The position numbers and the translations under genes were made by a program. A DNA stretch of 64,000 nt. It comes from Rebecca billardiae RCC1528 (Eukaryota; Haptophyta). The stretch lies in NCBI GenBank assembly GCA_965240325.2, contig OZ251239.1, positions 992,001 to 1,056,000 of the forward strand. The letters are read 5' to 3'. Positions 11,137-21,190 of the stretch are shown in pieces. Under the pieces are notes generated by a model. It was given only the letters and a program-made list of their open reading frames with translations. It was not told the DNA's origin and did not search any database. Position 1 is the first letter of the stretch. Each line of letters begins with the position of its first letter.

Positions 11137-11714
11137 CAGGTGGATACGGGTGATCTGGACAGTGGCCGACCCAACTCACGCGGAAGCCTCCCTGGGAGCA
11201 TTGGGGTCGAAGGGGCGCCAGGGACGGACTTCAGGGGGTCCCTGGAGTTCCGCCGCAGCGCGCTTTCTGCGCTGCGGGCCCGTCTCCGCGCGTGGCGGCC
11301 GCAATGGCACTGTCCAATTAGCCCTGGCACTGGCTGAGGCATGGGAATCGAGCTCAGAGACGCGCGCGCGGAGGAAAAGCGTGTGCAGCGGCTCGGACGG
11401 TTGCTCTGGGACCTACCCACGCCAGCGCAACCGCGCCTTGCCTCGGAGTCCGACCTTCCTGAGTCCGCGCACGCGCCTTGCGGCTTGAAACGCTGGCGTT
11501 CGCCCTTGTGCGCGGGACTCACGAAACAAGGCGAAGGCGGCGAGAAGCGCGACCTGGCGCGTGCGCAGACGACGTCTCACGACCAGGTGAGTTCAGCGAA
11601 CATCGTGCACCGTCGTGGCGACCCGCCAGTGGGCGCTCGTGCTCGTTCGCCCACGAGCCCTCGCCACGATGCCCGCCGCCCGCTGAGTGTCCATAGCCCC
11701 TGTGTCCAGTTAGC

Positions 11715-12136
11715 CCAAGGGCGGTAAGGGCTGTCAACTCCCAGTGGCGGCAGCGCCAGAGGTTGGCTCCCGCTTCGCTGCTGCGCGGCCTCGCTCCAGC
11801 GACTAACTCTCGTGGGCGCCCGCCCCGGGGGGCGAGTGGGGCGCGCACGGCGCGAGCTCCTGCGGCCGTGTACGCGCGCGCGGAGGCGGCGCGCGCGGCT
11901 GGGCAGGTGCTAGGGAGTGCATGTCGCCCTCCCACGCCGCGCGCCTTGCTCGCCGCCGCTTTCGCCGCGCCTCAGGCCAGCGCGCACGCGTGCGCCGCCT
12001 CCAGAGCCAGCCTCGGGCCCGCGGCAGCTGGCCGCGCGCGTGTGGTGCGCGGTCTGGTCGGCGCGAGTCGGTCGGGGCCATCGGGCGAGGTTCGCATACT
12101 TTAGACGCGCGCTCTGCCGCTGCGCGCCGCCGCGCA
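11715..12136 (+). repeat. Left arm of 422-bp near-perfect inverted repeat
   Basis: This is the reverse complement of 12423-12844. A 113-residue frame is translated identically from both arms (11763-12104 on plus, 12455-12796 on minus), showing almost no divergence. It could fold into a very long hairpin with a ~286-base loop. Confidence 0.9.
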
Positions 12137-12422
12137 TGGGCCCGGTACCATCCCGTGAAGCTGTTGAAGGAAGCTGATCGATGAATGCACGACAAGCAGA
12201 AATGAGCTCGAACACGCGACAGTGAGCGCCCATGCGCGTGATAGGCGGCCGCATTGGGTGCGTGTACGGCGTCCAATGGGTGCATTGCCCCGCTCTCCAT
12301 CGCCTGCGCTCGTCTGTTGTGCTCTTCAGCGTCTCCATGAGCGTCCAAACATGAGCATTTTCGCATTCGTGCTGCAGTTCGTGTCAGACCTAAGATGCTT
12401 GCGTGTCGACCCATGACAACCG

Positions 12423-12844
12423 TGCGCGGCGGCGCGCGGCGGCAGAGCGCGCGTCTAAAGTATGCGAACCTCGCCCGATGGCCCCGACCGACTCGCGCCG
12501 ACCAGACCGCGCACCACACGCGCGCGGCCAGCTGCCGCGGGCCCGAGGCTGGCTCTGGAGGCGGCGCACGCGTGCGCGCTGGCCTGAGGCGCGGCGAAAG
12601 CGGCGGCGAGCAAGGCGCGCGGCGTGGGAGGGCGACATGCACTCCCTAGCACCTGCCCAGCCGCGCGCGCCGCCTCCGCGCGCGCGTACACGGCCGCAGG
12701 AGCTCGCGCCGTGCGCGCCCCACTCGCCCCCCGGGGCGGGCGCCCACGAGAGTTAGTCGCTGGAGCGAGGCCGCGCAGCAGCGAAGCGGGAGCCAACCTC
12801 TGGCGCTGCCGCCACTGGGAGTTGACAGCCCTTACCGCCCTTGG
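12423..12844 (-). repeat. Right arm of 422-bp inverted repeat
   Basis: This is the partner of 11715-12136. The loop between the arms (12137-12422) is unique sequence with no gene. Confidence 0.9.
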
Positions 12845-12936
12845 TTAGCCCGTATCCACCTGTACTCTACTTAATCGTGTAAAGTGGATCCGCGCGGCAG
12901 GTGCGCCCGGAATACGAAAATGCCCACAATTCGGAC

Positions 12937-13036
12937 TTTACCTACGAAAAGTCAGCGGATCGACGCTTTTTACTCCGAAAGTCAGCGGATCGAGGGGTTT
13001 TACTCTGAAAGTCAGCGGATCGCCGGCTTTTACCCC
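12937..13036. repeat. Three tandem ~30-bp repeats
   Basis: Three consecutive units contain gaaagtcagcggatcg followed by a variable hexamer and ttttac. The last unit decays near 13036. No function is apparent. Confidence 0.9.
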
Positions 13037-13639
13037 GCGTACCCGTGGTTGGGACAGTCTTCGCACATATTTGCTGCGACAGTAGATAGTGCCAATCCAC
13101 GTGTGAGGTATGCGTTTGTCCTTTCCTGCTTGAGTTGCCGCTATTTGGGCCCCGCGCGGCCATGAGTATTGTTCAATATACAGCTGCGAGGTACAAGTAT
13201 TCAACGCAGGGGTCGTATTCGTCGATCGATTACAGCCGACGCGACTCAAGTTAATTGGTGGTTTATTATTTGAACAGCAACCGCGATGATACTCGCTCGT
13301 CAAGAGGGGCCCGCTCCAAAGAAATAGAGGGGGCGCTCGGGCCAGGCTGACCGCCGTGACGGGAGGTCGAGATGCCACCGCGGGCGCCGCGGGGCTGCGA
13401 CCGAGGGTGTGGACCGTCGGGGTGATGTGTGAGCAAGATGTTCACGCCCTGTCACCTGCAACTGTCGACGGCCGTCCTCCACCTGCACCTCGCCTGCACC
13501 TCACGACCGGGTGCCCGGATGACCGATCTGTAACACTCGACGAGTGATCCCGACGGCTCGACGAGTGATCGAGTGATCCGCACGACGGGCGTCGCTTGCA
13601 ACTGATCACGGCCGCTCTCCTGCCCGGCGCTCAGGAGGC
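13037..13639. other. Intergenic sequence
   Basis: The stretch 13160-13300 is less GC-rich than its surroundings. I see no gene in it. Confidence 0.35.
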
Positions 13640-14215
13640 GCACGCTTGATGCGTGTCCTGCGCGGTTGTCACCTAACGACCTGCCCCGGCGGTTGCAACT
13701 CTCTACATCTCTCGACGGAGTGGCGCGCCGCCGTCCGCGTTGCTCGACTGGATCTGCGCACCGGGCCCCGCCTGCAACTGTTTTGATGCGTGCCGTGCCC
13801 TGCGCGGTTGGCACCTGGCTGCCTGCCCCTGCTGCTGCAACTCTCGACGGCGGCGCGCCGATCAGTGTTGCTCGACTGGATGTGCGCACCGGGCCTCGCC
13901 TGCAAGTGTTTACGGCCGTCCACCAGCCCTACGGTCCGAGGCTCAGTCGGCGCGCGCGCTTGATGCGTGCCGTGCCCTGCGCGGTTGGCACCTGGCTGCC
14001 TGCCCCTGCTGCTGCCGAACTCTCGACGGCGGTGCGCCGAATCAGTGTTGCTCGACTGGATTACTGCGCACCGGGCGTCGCCTGCAAGTCGGTTCAGTAC
14101 GGCCGTCCACCAGCCCTACATACACGGTGCGAGGCTCAGTAGACAGTAGGGGCGCGCGCTTGATGCGTGCCCTGCGCAGTTGTCAACGCAGGCTGCACCC
14201 GCCACCCGCCCCAGC
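13640..14215. repeat. Degenerate tandem array of ~140-190-bp units
   Basis: At least four copies start near 13643, 13785, 13957 and 14157. Each begins with ttgatgcgtg and includes variants of gcggttggcacctggctgcc, ctctcgacggcggcgc, ttgctcgactggat and cgtccaccagccctac. Copies two and three are the most alike. This is a decayed satellite-like array with no gene seen. Confidence 0.85.
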
Positions 14216-14542
14216 GTCCGCAGCACTCGGGACCGTGGCGGCAGCAGCTACCTTGACGAATGTAATGACCGGACCGCCAGCTGTCTTAGTCTATTACTTA
14301 GTATGACGCTGCGGCTGCCAGCTAACCATCAATCTGAGCAGTTCATTTAAGAAGTCCTCAGGGCTGGCACGTGCGCACGGCGGCGTCGTCTGCATCAGCG
14401 AGTGCCGAGTCTGCAGCGCGCTGTCCGCACCCGGCTATCAACGTCTGAAGGTGATGGTCGTGATTCGACTGATTCGTGAAGCTGCCGCCGGCGTGCAGCG
14501 GCGGCTGCAACTCACTCTCTAGTGTCGTTAAATCATAGTAGA

Positions 14543-15619
14543 ATGAGTCGACTCTGGTGGACAGGTGCGCACCCAGCGGCAGAGCCTCGAGTGATGGCGA
14601 CACGCGTCTCATCGGCGTCGGTTCGTGTCTCTCGGCTCCCGCGCTGCCGCACAACATCGGCTGCGGTGCTGTTGCTGTGCGCGCCAGCGATTGCACTGCC
14701 CGACAAAGTGTTCTTCCTCGGGGCCGGCTCTACTGGCTCACGCGCACTCAACGGCTTTATGAAGAGCCCCATGATGGGCTACCGCTCGGCTCATCTCCAT
14801 TGCGGGAATGTCACCGAGATGAGACGCCCGGGCGCGAGCAAGCCCGAGAAGGGAAGCTTGGCACACTGGGCGCGCGACGCAGGACAGCACATCTCCGATT
14901 CAGTCTGCTGGTCCAACTTCGACAGCTTCACAGACCAAGGCGACTTTGCCGACTTTGAGTGGCTCGACGCGCGCTTTCCGGGTGCGCGATTCGTCCTCAA
15001 CACGCGGCCGCTGCTCCCCTTCCTCGTCAGCCGGCTTGACCACTACAGGCACGATGGCGTCCCCAGGCGTTACATCCGTGATGTGGTGTGCGCGCAAGGA
15101 GGCGACGAGGCGCGCTGCGCACGGCTCCGGAGCGGCGAGGAGAAGCTCGATTGGCGTGAGCTGCCTCTCCCTCCGGACACGACCGAGCGGATCATTCAGC
15201 TCATCGTGTCCAATGCGGCGCACCAGCAGCGGGTCCTGCGCTACTTCCGCGCGAGCTGGGAGCGCATGCAGCGCTTCGTCGTCGTGTCCGTGCAGACCAT
15301 GGAGCCGTGCGAGCTGGGCGAGCTGCTCAGGTGGGTGACGCGGCCCGACTGGCGGGGCACCCGCACGACGAGCGAGCGCGTGGACGACCCAGCCAAGCTG
15401 CCAGCGCCTGTCCCGCCGCTCAACTCGAGTGATCGACTGTGCTTCCCAGCGAAGCGTGCCCGCAGCGGGGGCTCGCGCCATCCCTCGTCCTCGGAAGACT
15501 TCGTGAGGTCCATCTTGGACACGCTCGGGTGTCGCGCAGTCGATCAGCTCATGTACGGGCGCTGTGCGCGGCGCGCGCGGCTGTACGCAGCAAGCACGAA
15601 TGGCACCATCGTTGTCTGA
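14543..15619 (+). CDS. Sulfotransferase-like protein, membrane-anchored or secreted
   Basis: The first ATG at 14543 gives 358 residues; an alternative ATG is at 14594 (MATRVSSASV). A hydrophobic segment (TSAAVLLLCAPAIALP) before residue 50 fits a type II Golgi anchor or signal peptide. The P-loop-like 5'-phosphosulfate motif is at about residues 55-72 (KVFFLGAGSTGSRALNGF). A 3'-phosphate-binding candidate is FPGARFVLNTRPLLPF near residue 146. The remaining fold is helical and Arg-rich, with conserved-looking Trp residues (SDSVCWSNF, DWRELPLP). PAPS-dependent sulfotransferases of this type transfer sulfate to glycans or other acceptors in the Golgi; the acceptor here is unknown. There are no introns in the frame. 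Confidence 0.65.
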   Translation: MSRLWWTGAHPAAEPRVMATRVSSASVRVSRLPRCRTTSAAVLLLCAPAIALPDKVFFLGAGSTGSRALNGFMKSPMMGYRSAHLHCGNVTEMRRPGASKPEKGSLAHWARDAGQHISDSVCWSNFDSFTDQGDFADFEWLDARFPGARFVLNTRPLLPFLVSRLDHYRHDGVPRRYIRDVVCAQGGDEARCARLRSGEEKLDWRELPLPPDTTERIIQLIVSNAAHQQRVLRYFRASWERMQRFVVVSVQTMEPCELGELLRWVTRPDWRGTRTTSERVDDPAKLPAPVPPLNSSDRLCFPAKRARSGGSRHPSSSEDFVRSILDTLGCRAVDQLMYGRCARRARLYAASTNGTIVV

Positions 15620-15978
15620 ACGATGGTGCGCCGCACTACGAGAACGAGGCTCAGACGCTGTCAATGTCATACATGGTAACGCCCGCCGGCGAACACCCGC
15701 CGCCTGCAATTGATCCATCAATCAGATTAATAATATAAAATGATTCACAAGGCGCGGCCCCAGGCGCCCCTGGCCCTGAGGGCCGCCTCAGCCCCCTGTG
15801 ACAGAGAACGTATTCATTCACGCGCGCCATCACCACGACGACAGTCCAGGCACTAGCTGTATATATTCCAGCACATTCCTGATGCCGGGGCGGAGCCTGA
15901 TGCCAGGCACGCGGTCGCGGTCCGGCCGCAGACTCAGACGACCAGACAGACAGAGAGTCAGAGTAACGCTTTAAATAC
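15620..15978. other. Intergenic sequence
   Basis: This is AT-richer than the coding regions around it. I see no gene in it. Confidence 0.35.
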
Positions 15979-15997
15979 TCTCTCTGTCTCTCTCTCT

Positions 15998-16080
<83 letters not shown>
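15979..16080. repeat. (CT)n microsatellite
   Basis: An interrupted, then perfect CT/TC run of about 100 bases. Confidence 0.95.
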
Positions 16081-16084
<4 letters not shown>

Positions 16085-16305
16085 ACGACGTGGTATGCAA
16101 CGGGCAAGCGTCAGGCTCAGAGTGCAGCAGACACAGCATAGAATGCGTCCACGCCTTCCAACCAGGTCAGGCAGTGCGCCACCCGCAGCCCTGCCCACCT
16201 ACGGGAGCGGCGGGCCGGGATGGAGCACCGCCTCGGCCTCGGGCCTGGGGCACGCGGCGGCGACAGCAGATGCCGCCGCGGCCGAGCGCCTTCCGGAGCA
16301 CTTGG

Positions 16306-16485
16306 GATGAGGTTGAGGTCGTAGTCAATGTCGCCGCCCGCCGACCTAGCGGCGAGCAGCTGCGGCAGACGGCAGCCGCGGCTGTCGCCCCCGACCCCGT
16401 GCGCCCGCGTGGGCGCCTGGATGAGGATGAGGTCGTAGTACGCGTCGCCGCGCGCCGGCCAAGCGGCGCGCAGCTGCAGAAGAGG
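16306..16485 (+). repeat. Duplicated ~65-bp module, possibly coding
   Basis: Copies at 16306-16371 and 16420-16485 both contain gatgagg, gaggtcgtagt, gtcgccgc and gcgcagctgc-like blocks. In the plus frame open from 16090 to 16512 they translate to related segments ending VAARRPSG(E/A)QL. This could be a protein repeat from a decayed gene, but nothing else in the frame supports a gene. Confidence 0.5.
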
Positions 16486-16773
16486 GGCTTGGAGAGTGAG
16501 CGCGCCGCCTAGTGCGCTCTGGGCGATGAAGCGGTGCATTATTATTTATTGATGCATGCCACTAATTATTGATGCGGCCACTGTTAAGTGTTAACTAAAT
16601 AATAACGTCGATCCCGCGCCGCCTGCTCGGAACGTCCGTTGCACCAGGCGTCACTCGCGACTGAGTGAGTGCTGGCACTGCTCGTCAACTCAGCAGTGAG
16701 CAGAGTCAGCTGCGCGCGTCACGAATCACGTTCGATGACGGTCACGACTCGGCGGCTGACTACGGTAATAGTA
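16486..16773. other. Intergenic AT-richer spacer
   Basis: This contains tattatttattgatgc repeated twice near 16539-16575. I see no gene. Confidence 0.35.
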
Positions 16774-17288
16774 CAGGCAATCGCGGGCAATAATAAGGAG
16801 CTGTCACGTTAAGAAACTGGGGCTTGCTATCTGCGGATCTGGCCTAGAAACTGAGGCTAGCGATTGGCTGGTTCGCTATGCGCATAGTCACACTAAGAAA
16901 CCGGGACTACGTCGTCCCGGCTGACGAGTGGTCCGCCGAGGGGCGAGGGCGGCGAGGCGCAGTCGGCCCGTCGGGGACGCGGCGCGGCCCGACTACGAGT
17001 ACAGGCCAAGTCCCGACTTCTCCTGATGACTGACTCCTGGCCAGTGCACCGCAGCATCCATGCAACATCATGCCAGATTTGCTCCAAAAAGGCCCAAAAT
17101 TTTCGTCGGCCTCGCCGGCCGGGCTTAAAGACTCAGCCGGGGGCTCTGCCCCCCTGCGCCCCCCGCGCCTGCGCGGCGGGCGGACCTAGCTAAGAAACTG
17201 AGACTCCGTAGGCGCTCGGGCTACCGAACGGCTAAGAAACCGAGGCTAGCCGTGAGATCTCTGACTTCTTATTGCCCGCGATTGCCTG
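16774..17288. mobile_element. 515-bp MITE with TA duplication
   Basis: The left end caggcaatcgcgggcaataa (16774-16793) and the right end ttattgcccgcgattgcctg (17269-17288) are inverted copies flanked by TA on both sides. The interior carries five copies of a motif like aagaaacygrgrct (near 16810, 16849, 16896, 17191, 17234) and a gggggctctgcccccctgcgc block. It has no coding potential. It fits a Tc1/mariner-type MITE. Confidence 0.8.
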
Positions 17289-17419
17289 TAATACGGTCCG
17301 GCTGCTAACTACTATACTGATACGGACCATCATTCTGATTCATATCGTCGCAGCATTGCCATTGTGATACGATATTTGTGATTGGCGGCATTGATGTCGC
17401 AGTCCGCGGCGGCGACTAC

Positions 17420-17555
<136 letters not shown>

Positions 17556-18546
17556 CGACGATCAGACGACACTGACGATGAATCCTATATGAGATCCTAT
17601 ATAGTAGTAGTGCTGTGATCATCACGAATGCTGCTGATTTATAATTATGGCCCGCGGTGCAGGGCGGAGCGCGCAGCGTGGAGCCCGCACCAGCGGGCCC
17701 GAACCACGTTTCAAAAAGATCTTTGATCAGCAAGAAAAAAGGGACGGGGGGCGGCGGAAAAAAAGGAACGGGGGGCGATTTTTAGGGCTGGCGGAGACCG
17801 AGTTTCGAGTTTTTGAGATCGCATCATTGAGAGGTCTATCAGGCCAAAAAAAACCGCGCCCAGCTGATTCCCTTAAGTAAAGTGCGATCTGGACGTCAGC
17901 TGGACGTGACATTAGTGTAACGGTTCGTTACGAGCGAATCGTACTCGTCTTCCCGGATCGCGTGACGTCCGGACTGGGCCACATCCGGATCGTGAATGAT
18001 CGTCGGAGGTGACGTGCCCCGGCACGATGGGCGATGGCGGATATGCGGGACGGCGCCTGCACGTGCCTCCGGACCCGCCTCCCGCTTGCTGCTCACGCAG
18101 TCAGCTGCGACCGTGGCGCATGATCGCAGAAGCAGTGCCGGCAGTACGGCCTGCATCAGCTAGTGCCGCGCCGTCGTGGCGCGCGCGGTACGGTTGCGCG
18201 TTTGCAGCGCTCGCCGGTCGGCGACGGCACGCGCGTGCGGCTCAGGTGTGTCAAATGCGGTCTCGTCGGCGCGCTTTCGCCTGCCACCTCGTGCACCCGT
18301 GCCGCCAGTTTCATCGTCTTCATGAGGACTGCTGCTGCTGTCGCCATCCGCTCTCCATCACCCCGAGTCGCCGGTCGCGCGGCGCGCGCGGTAGGCACTA
18401 GGCAGGGCGTACGGTCACTCACCCGTGCAACGGGTCAAGTGGCCAGAGTACGTCTGGTCGTTGGCTGGCACGGGCCGCAGCGCTAAAGCACCCTGCTGTC
18501 ACACCCGACTCCTTCAGTACTCCGAGCTCCGCGGCACGACTCACTC
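17556..18546. other. Intergenic sequence, no supported gene
   Basis: A plus frame at 17647-17880 (MARGAGRSAQRG) and several mixed frames at 18009-18486 are open but show no domain or consistent coding signal. Confidence 0.3.
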
Positions 18547-18696
18547 GGCACGATCGCGGACGGGTCGGATCCGAGCTGATCAGCCAGAGTTGGACACAGT
18601 TTGGCAGCTACTAGTAGTAATTCCGATGCCGATGGCACGATCGATCGCGGACGGGTCGGATCCGAGCTGATCAGCCAGTTGGACATTTGGCAGCTA
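18547..18696. repeat. Direct repeat pair of ~65 bp
   Basis: Copies at 18547-18610 and 18634-18696 share gcggacgggtcggatccgag and ctgatcagccag. They are separated by about 23 bases. Confidence 0.85.
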
Positions 18697-18947
18697 GTTG
18701 TCAGACGGACGTCCGATTTGACGACCGGTGCCGGGTGCGGTCTCAGGTCCGCTGCTGTGATTGTGTGAATAAGTGTGAATGAGTCTCGCGGTCGCGCAGG
18801 CAGGGCGACGGTCGGACTAATAGCTTCAGTCATCTCAGAACCGACTTCAACTGGCGAACTGCCACTACGGCGGAGAGCCGCGATTGCACGGCCACCGCGG
18901 GCCCCCAACTGCGTTGATTCTATGCAGAAAAGGACCGCGGAACGCGG

Positions 18948-18953
<6 letters not shown>
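18697..18953. other. Intergenic sequence
   Basis: I see nothing recognisable here. Confidence 0.3.

Positions 18954-19036
<83 letters not shown>
18954..19036. repeat. (TA)n microsatellite
   Basis: A perfect alternating TA run of about 80 bases. Confidence 0.95.
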
Positions 19037-19042
<6 letters not shown>

Positions 19043-19409
19043 CTGAGTAGCTACCTAGTGAGTGTCTGCCACTGATGACAGTCACAGTGACTGACGATAA
19101 CGTCGACGCCAGCAGCAGCGATATTATTCAGCGCATACTATCTGCTGATGCGCATTGCGGCATTCGGATGGATTATTATTAGACCACCCTAGACCGGATT
19201 ACTGGGCGGCTTACTGGGACCACTGGCATCACCGGAGCGGGAGAATCCCGGAGATGAGCGTAGTCTTTTAAAACAGACGTCGTCATCATCGCGGGCCGCC
19301 CGATCAAGATTCAAGAATCCATATTCAGCTGGCGATGTGCTGGCGTGGAGAGGCCCCAAGCGGCAGGCGCATGGCGAGCGACGTCCCGGCACGACTCGCC
19401 CGCGCCTAC
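19037..19409. other. 3' flank of the CSN1 gene
   Basis: The 19037-19180 part is AT-rich. No gene is seen; this region probably holds the CSN1 3' UTR. Confidence 0.35.
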
Positions 19410-20227
19410 TCATGCCGCGGCCACCGCCGCCTTCTTGCCGCCGACGCCGGAATCGTCGTTCCGCTTGACGACAAAATCGGCGCGCAGCAGGTTGATGCGC
19501 ACGAGCAGCGCCTGCGCGGCGCGGCGCGGCGCGGCGCGCAGGGGGGCGTGGAGCGAGCGAGCGCTCGCGGCGCGGGCGCTCGCGCGCGCGCGCGGTGCGT
19601 CTGCGCGCACGTGGCACTCGCTCGCGTAATCCTCGCCCATGCGCATCGCCTTGGCATACGTGGCGCCGCGCTGGTCGGACGACTGCGCGTGCATCGTCTT
19701 GTTGTGCGAGTCGATGCGCGCGGCGATGGTGCCGTCCGTGATCAGCGCGACGAGCTCGCGCGCGAGCGTGGGCAGCTCCGTCGCGAACGCCGCCGCCATC
19801 CGGCTCAGGTCCACCGAGCGGTACGGCGAGAAGTACGCGACCAGCGCCTTGGAGCGGACCGACGCGTACAGCGGCTCGACGTGCGCATGCAAATGCGGAT
19901 CGAGGACAAGCTGCGGCTTGAGCTGCTCGAGGCGCTCGAGGCAGCGCGCGTACTGCGACGAGTCGAACGCGACGAGCGTCTCGCGCAGCTCCGGCGCCAG
20001 GTCGAGCCACGAGCGGAACGCGTGCGAGCCCAGCACCTTCGCCTTGAGCTCGGCGCGGTCAAACGCGGCCAGCGAGCACAGCCCGCAATAAATCGCGATG
20101 TCCCGTGCGGATAGCACCTCGCCGAAGCCAAAGTCGCCCGAGCTCACGTCGGGCGGGCGGCGCTCGGCGGTGACGGCGGCGGCGGCGGTGACCCCGCCCG
20201 CCACGGCGCCCGCGGACGAGCCGCCGC

Positions 20228-20279
<52 letters not shown>

Positions 20280-21046
20280 GGCCGGGTCCGCCACCACCTT
20301 TGGCAGGGCGGTCGCTTCCAGGAAACGGCGCGCGGCCTGCTTGTACTTCTTGCCGTCGAGGTGTGCGAGGCCGGAGCACGCGCGCAGCTTGGCGAGCGCG
20401 GGCAGGTCGTCCGCGTCCGGCGTCTGCTCCGCCTTCGACACGTAGTTCGTCACGTGCATGAAGTTGCCCATGAGCACGGACACGCGCACGACGTTGAGGC
20501 ACATCTGAATCACGTGCCGCGAGGTCGTGCAGTAGTCGCGCGCGCGGACGTAGCTCTTGAGCGCGGCGGAGAAGTCGCCGCGGTCGGCGTGGAAGTTGCC
20601 CAGGTCGTTGTGACCCATCTGCGCCGCGCCGCGCGCGCGCCGCGCCGCGGGCGTCGGGTCGGGCGCGTGAGCCGCGGCCGCGCCGACTGGGCCACCGGCC
20701 GGCCGGGCGCGCGCCGCGCCGCGCGCACCCGAATCTGCTCCTTGACGAGGCTCGTCTTGTACCCTGTCAGGTCGTGCTCGAGTCGTTCGTACATGTGCTG
20801 CGCGCGCTTGTCCACCTGCTCGATCCACTGCGCGTCGCGCACGAGCCCCGCCTGCGCGCATGCCTCGGTGAAGCGCCGGTCGAAGATGTCCGCGTACAGG
20901 CTCGTGTTGCTCGAGGCCTGCAGCTCCTGCACGGCGAGGCGGAGGGCGGCAGAGCGGTGCTGCGCGGAGTGCTCTGCGACGAAGAGCAGCCGCTGCACCT
21001 TGCCCGCGCCGACGTAGCTCGCGATGTACGTCTCGAGATCGAGCAT
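19410..21046 (-). CDS. CSN1: COP9 signalosome complex subunit 1 (CSN1/GPS1)
   Basis: CSN1 is the PCI-domain subunit of the COP9 signalosome, which removes NEDD8 from cullins. The proposed join is 21046-20729, 20618-19611 and 19511-19410 (475 residues). The N-terminus LDLETYIASYVGAGKVQRL matches the family start. Across intron 1 (20619-20728, GT-AG) the protein reads KEQIR then MGHNDLGNFHADRGDF, exactly the conserved CSN1 junction region, followed by RARDYCTTSRHVIQMCLNV. The PCI part includes YFSPYRSVDLSRMAAAF and IDSHNKTMHA. Intron 2 (19512-19610, 99 bp) keeps the frame open and is inferred from GTGCGC...GCGCAG and the fit of QALLVRINLLRADF to the family C-terminus. A polyalanine insert (GCC run at 20221-20280) is unusual. 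An upstream ATG at 21100 would add 18 residues. It is divergent from CFAP69. Confidence 0.9.
20221..20280. repeat. (CCG)n trinucleotide run coding polyalanine in CSN1
   Basis: About 20 GCC/GCG units within the second CSN1 exon give an uninterrupted alanine tract. The tract sits between the TPR-like and PCI parts. Confidence 0.9.
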
Positions 21047-21190
21047 GGCTGCGCCTGCCGCGATCACCTCCGCGCTCCGGTGGCCGCGCTCTTGCCCCAC
21101 TGTGCGGCGGCCGGGGGCGGGGGTCCGGCTTCTGAGCTTGGGCGCCCGGACCCAGCTTCAAACCGTTAGTGTGCGACCGCCGGCGGAGCA
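21047..21190. promoter_or_regulatory. Compact bidirectional promoter region, CSN1/CFAP69
   Basis: Only 144 bases (or 90, if CSN1 starts at 21100) separate two divergent start codons. Both promoters and 5' UTRs must lie here or overlap the genes. No TATA box is visible. This is inferred from position only. Confidence 0.5.

Larger units (their letters stand above)
11137..12862. mobile_element. TA-flanked TIR element with large internal hairpin (1.73 kb)
   Basis: The left end is caggtggatacggg at 11137-11150 and the right end is its inverted copy cccgtatccacctg at 12849-12862. Both are flanked by TA (11135-11136 and 12863-12864). The interior holds a 422-bp inverted repeat and no recognisable transposase. 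The 550 bases between the left TIR and the inverted repeat are GC-rich with no domain. It is probably a non-autonomous DNA transposon. Confidence 0.75.

Noticed and set aside
10875-11153. Plus-strand frame MADGDMRRDLRSACVALD considered as a small divergent gene
   Set aside because: It has no domain, runs into the TIR element at 11137, and its composition is not distinctive.
11763-12104. 113-codon frame repeated identically at 12455-12796
   Set aside because: The identity comes from the 422-bp inverted repeat, not from protein conservation; no domain.
14528-14541. ttaaatcatagta just before the sulfotransferase ATG, like the end of the 3.9 kb element
   Set aside because: Only about 13 bases match, there is no cagttta-TA terminus and no partner end, so it is treated as chance or a heavily eroded relic.
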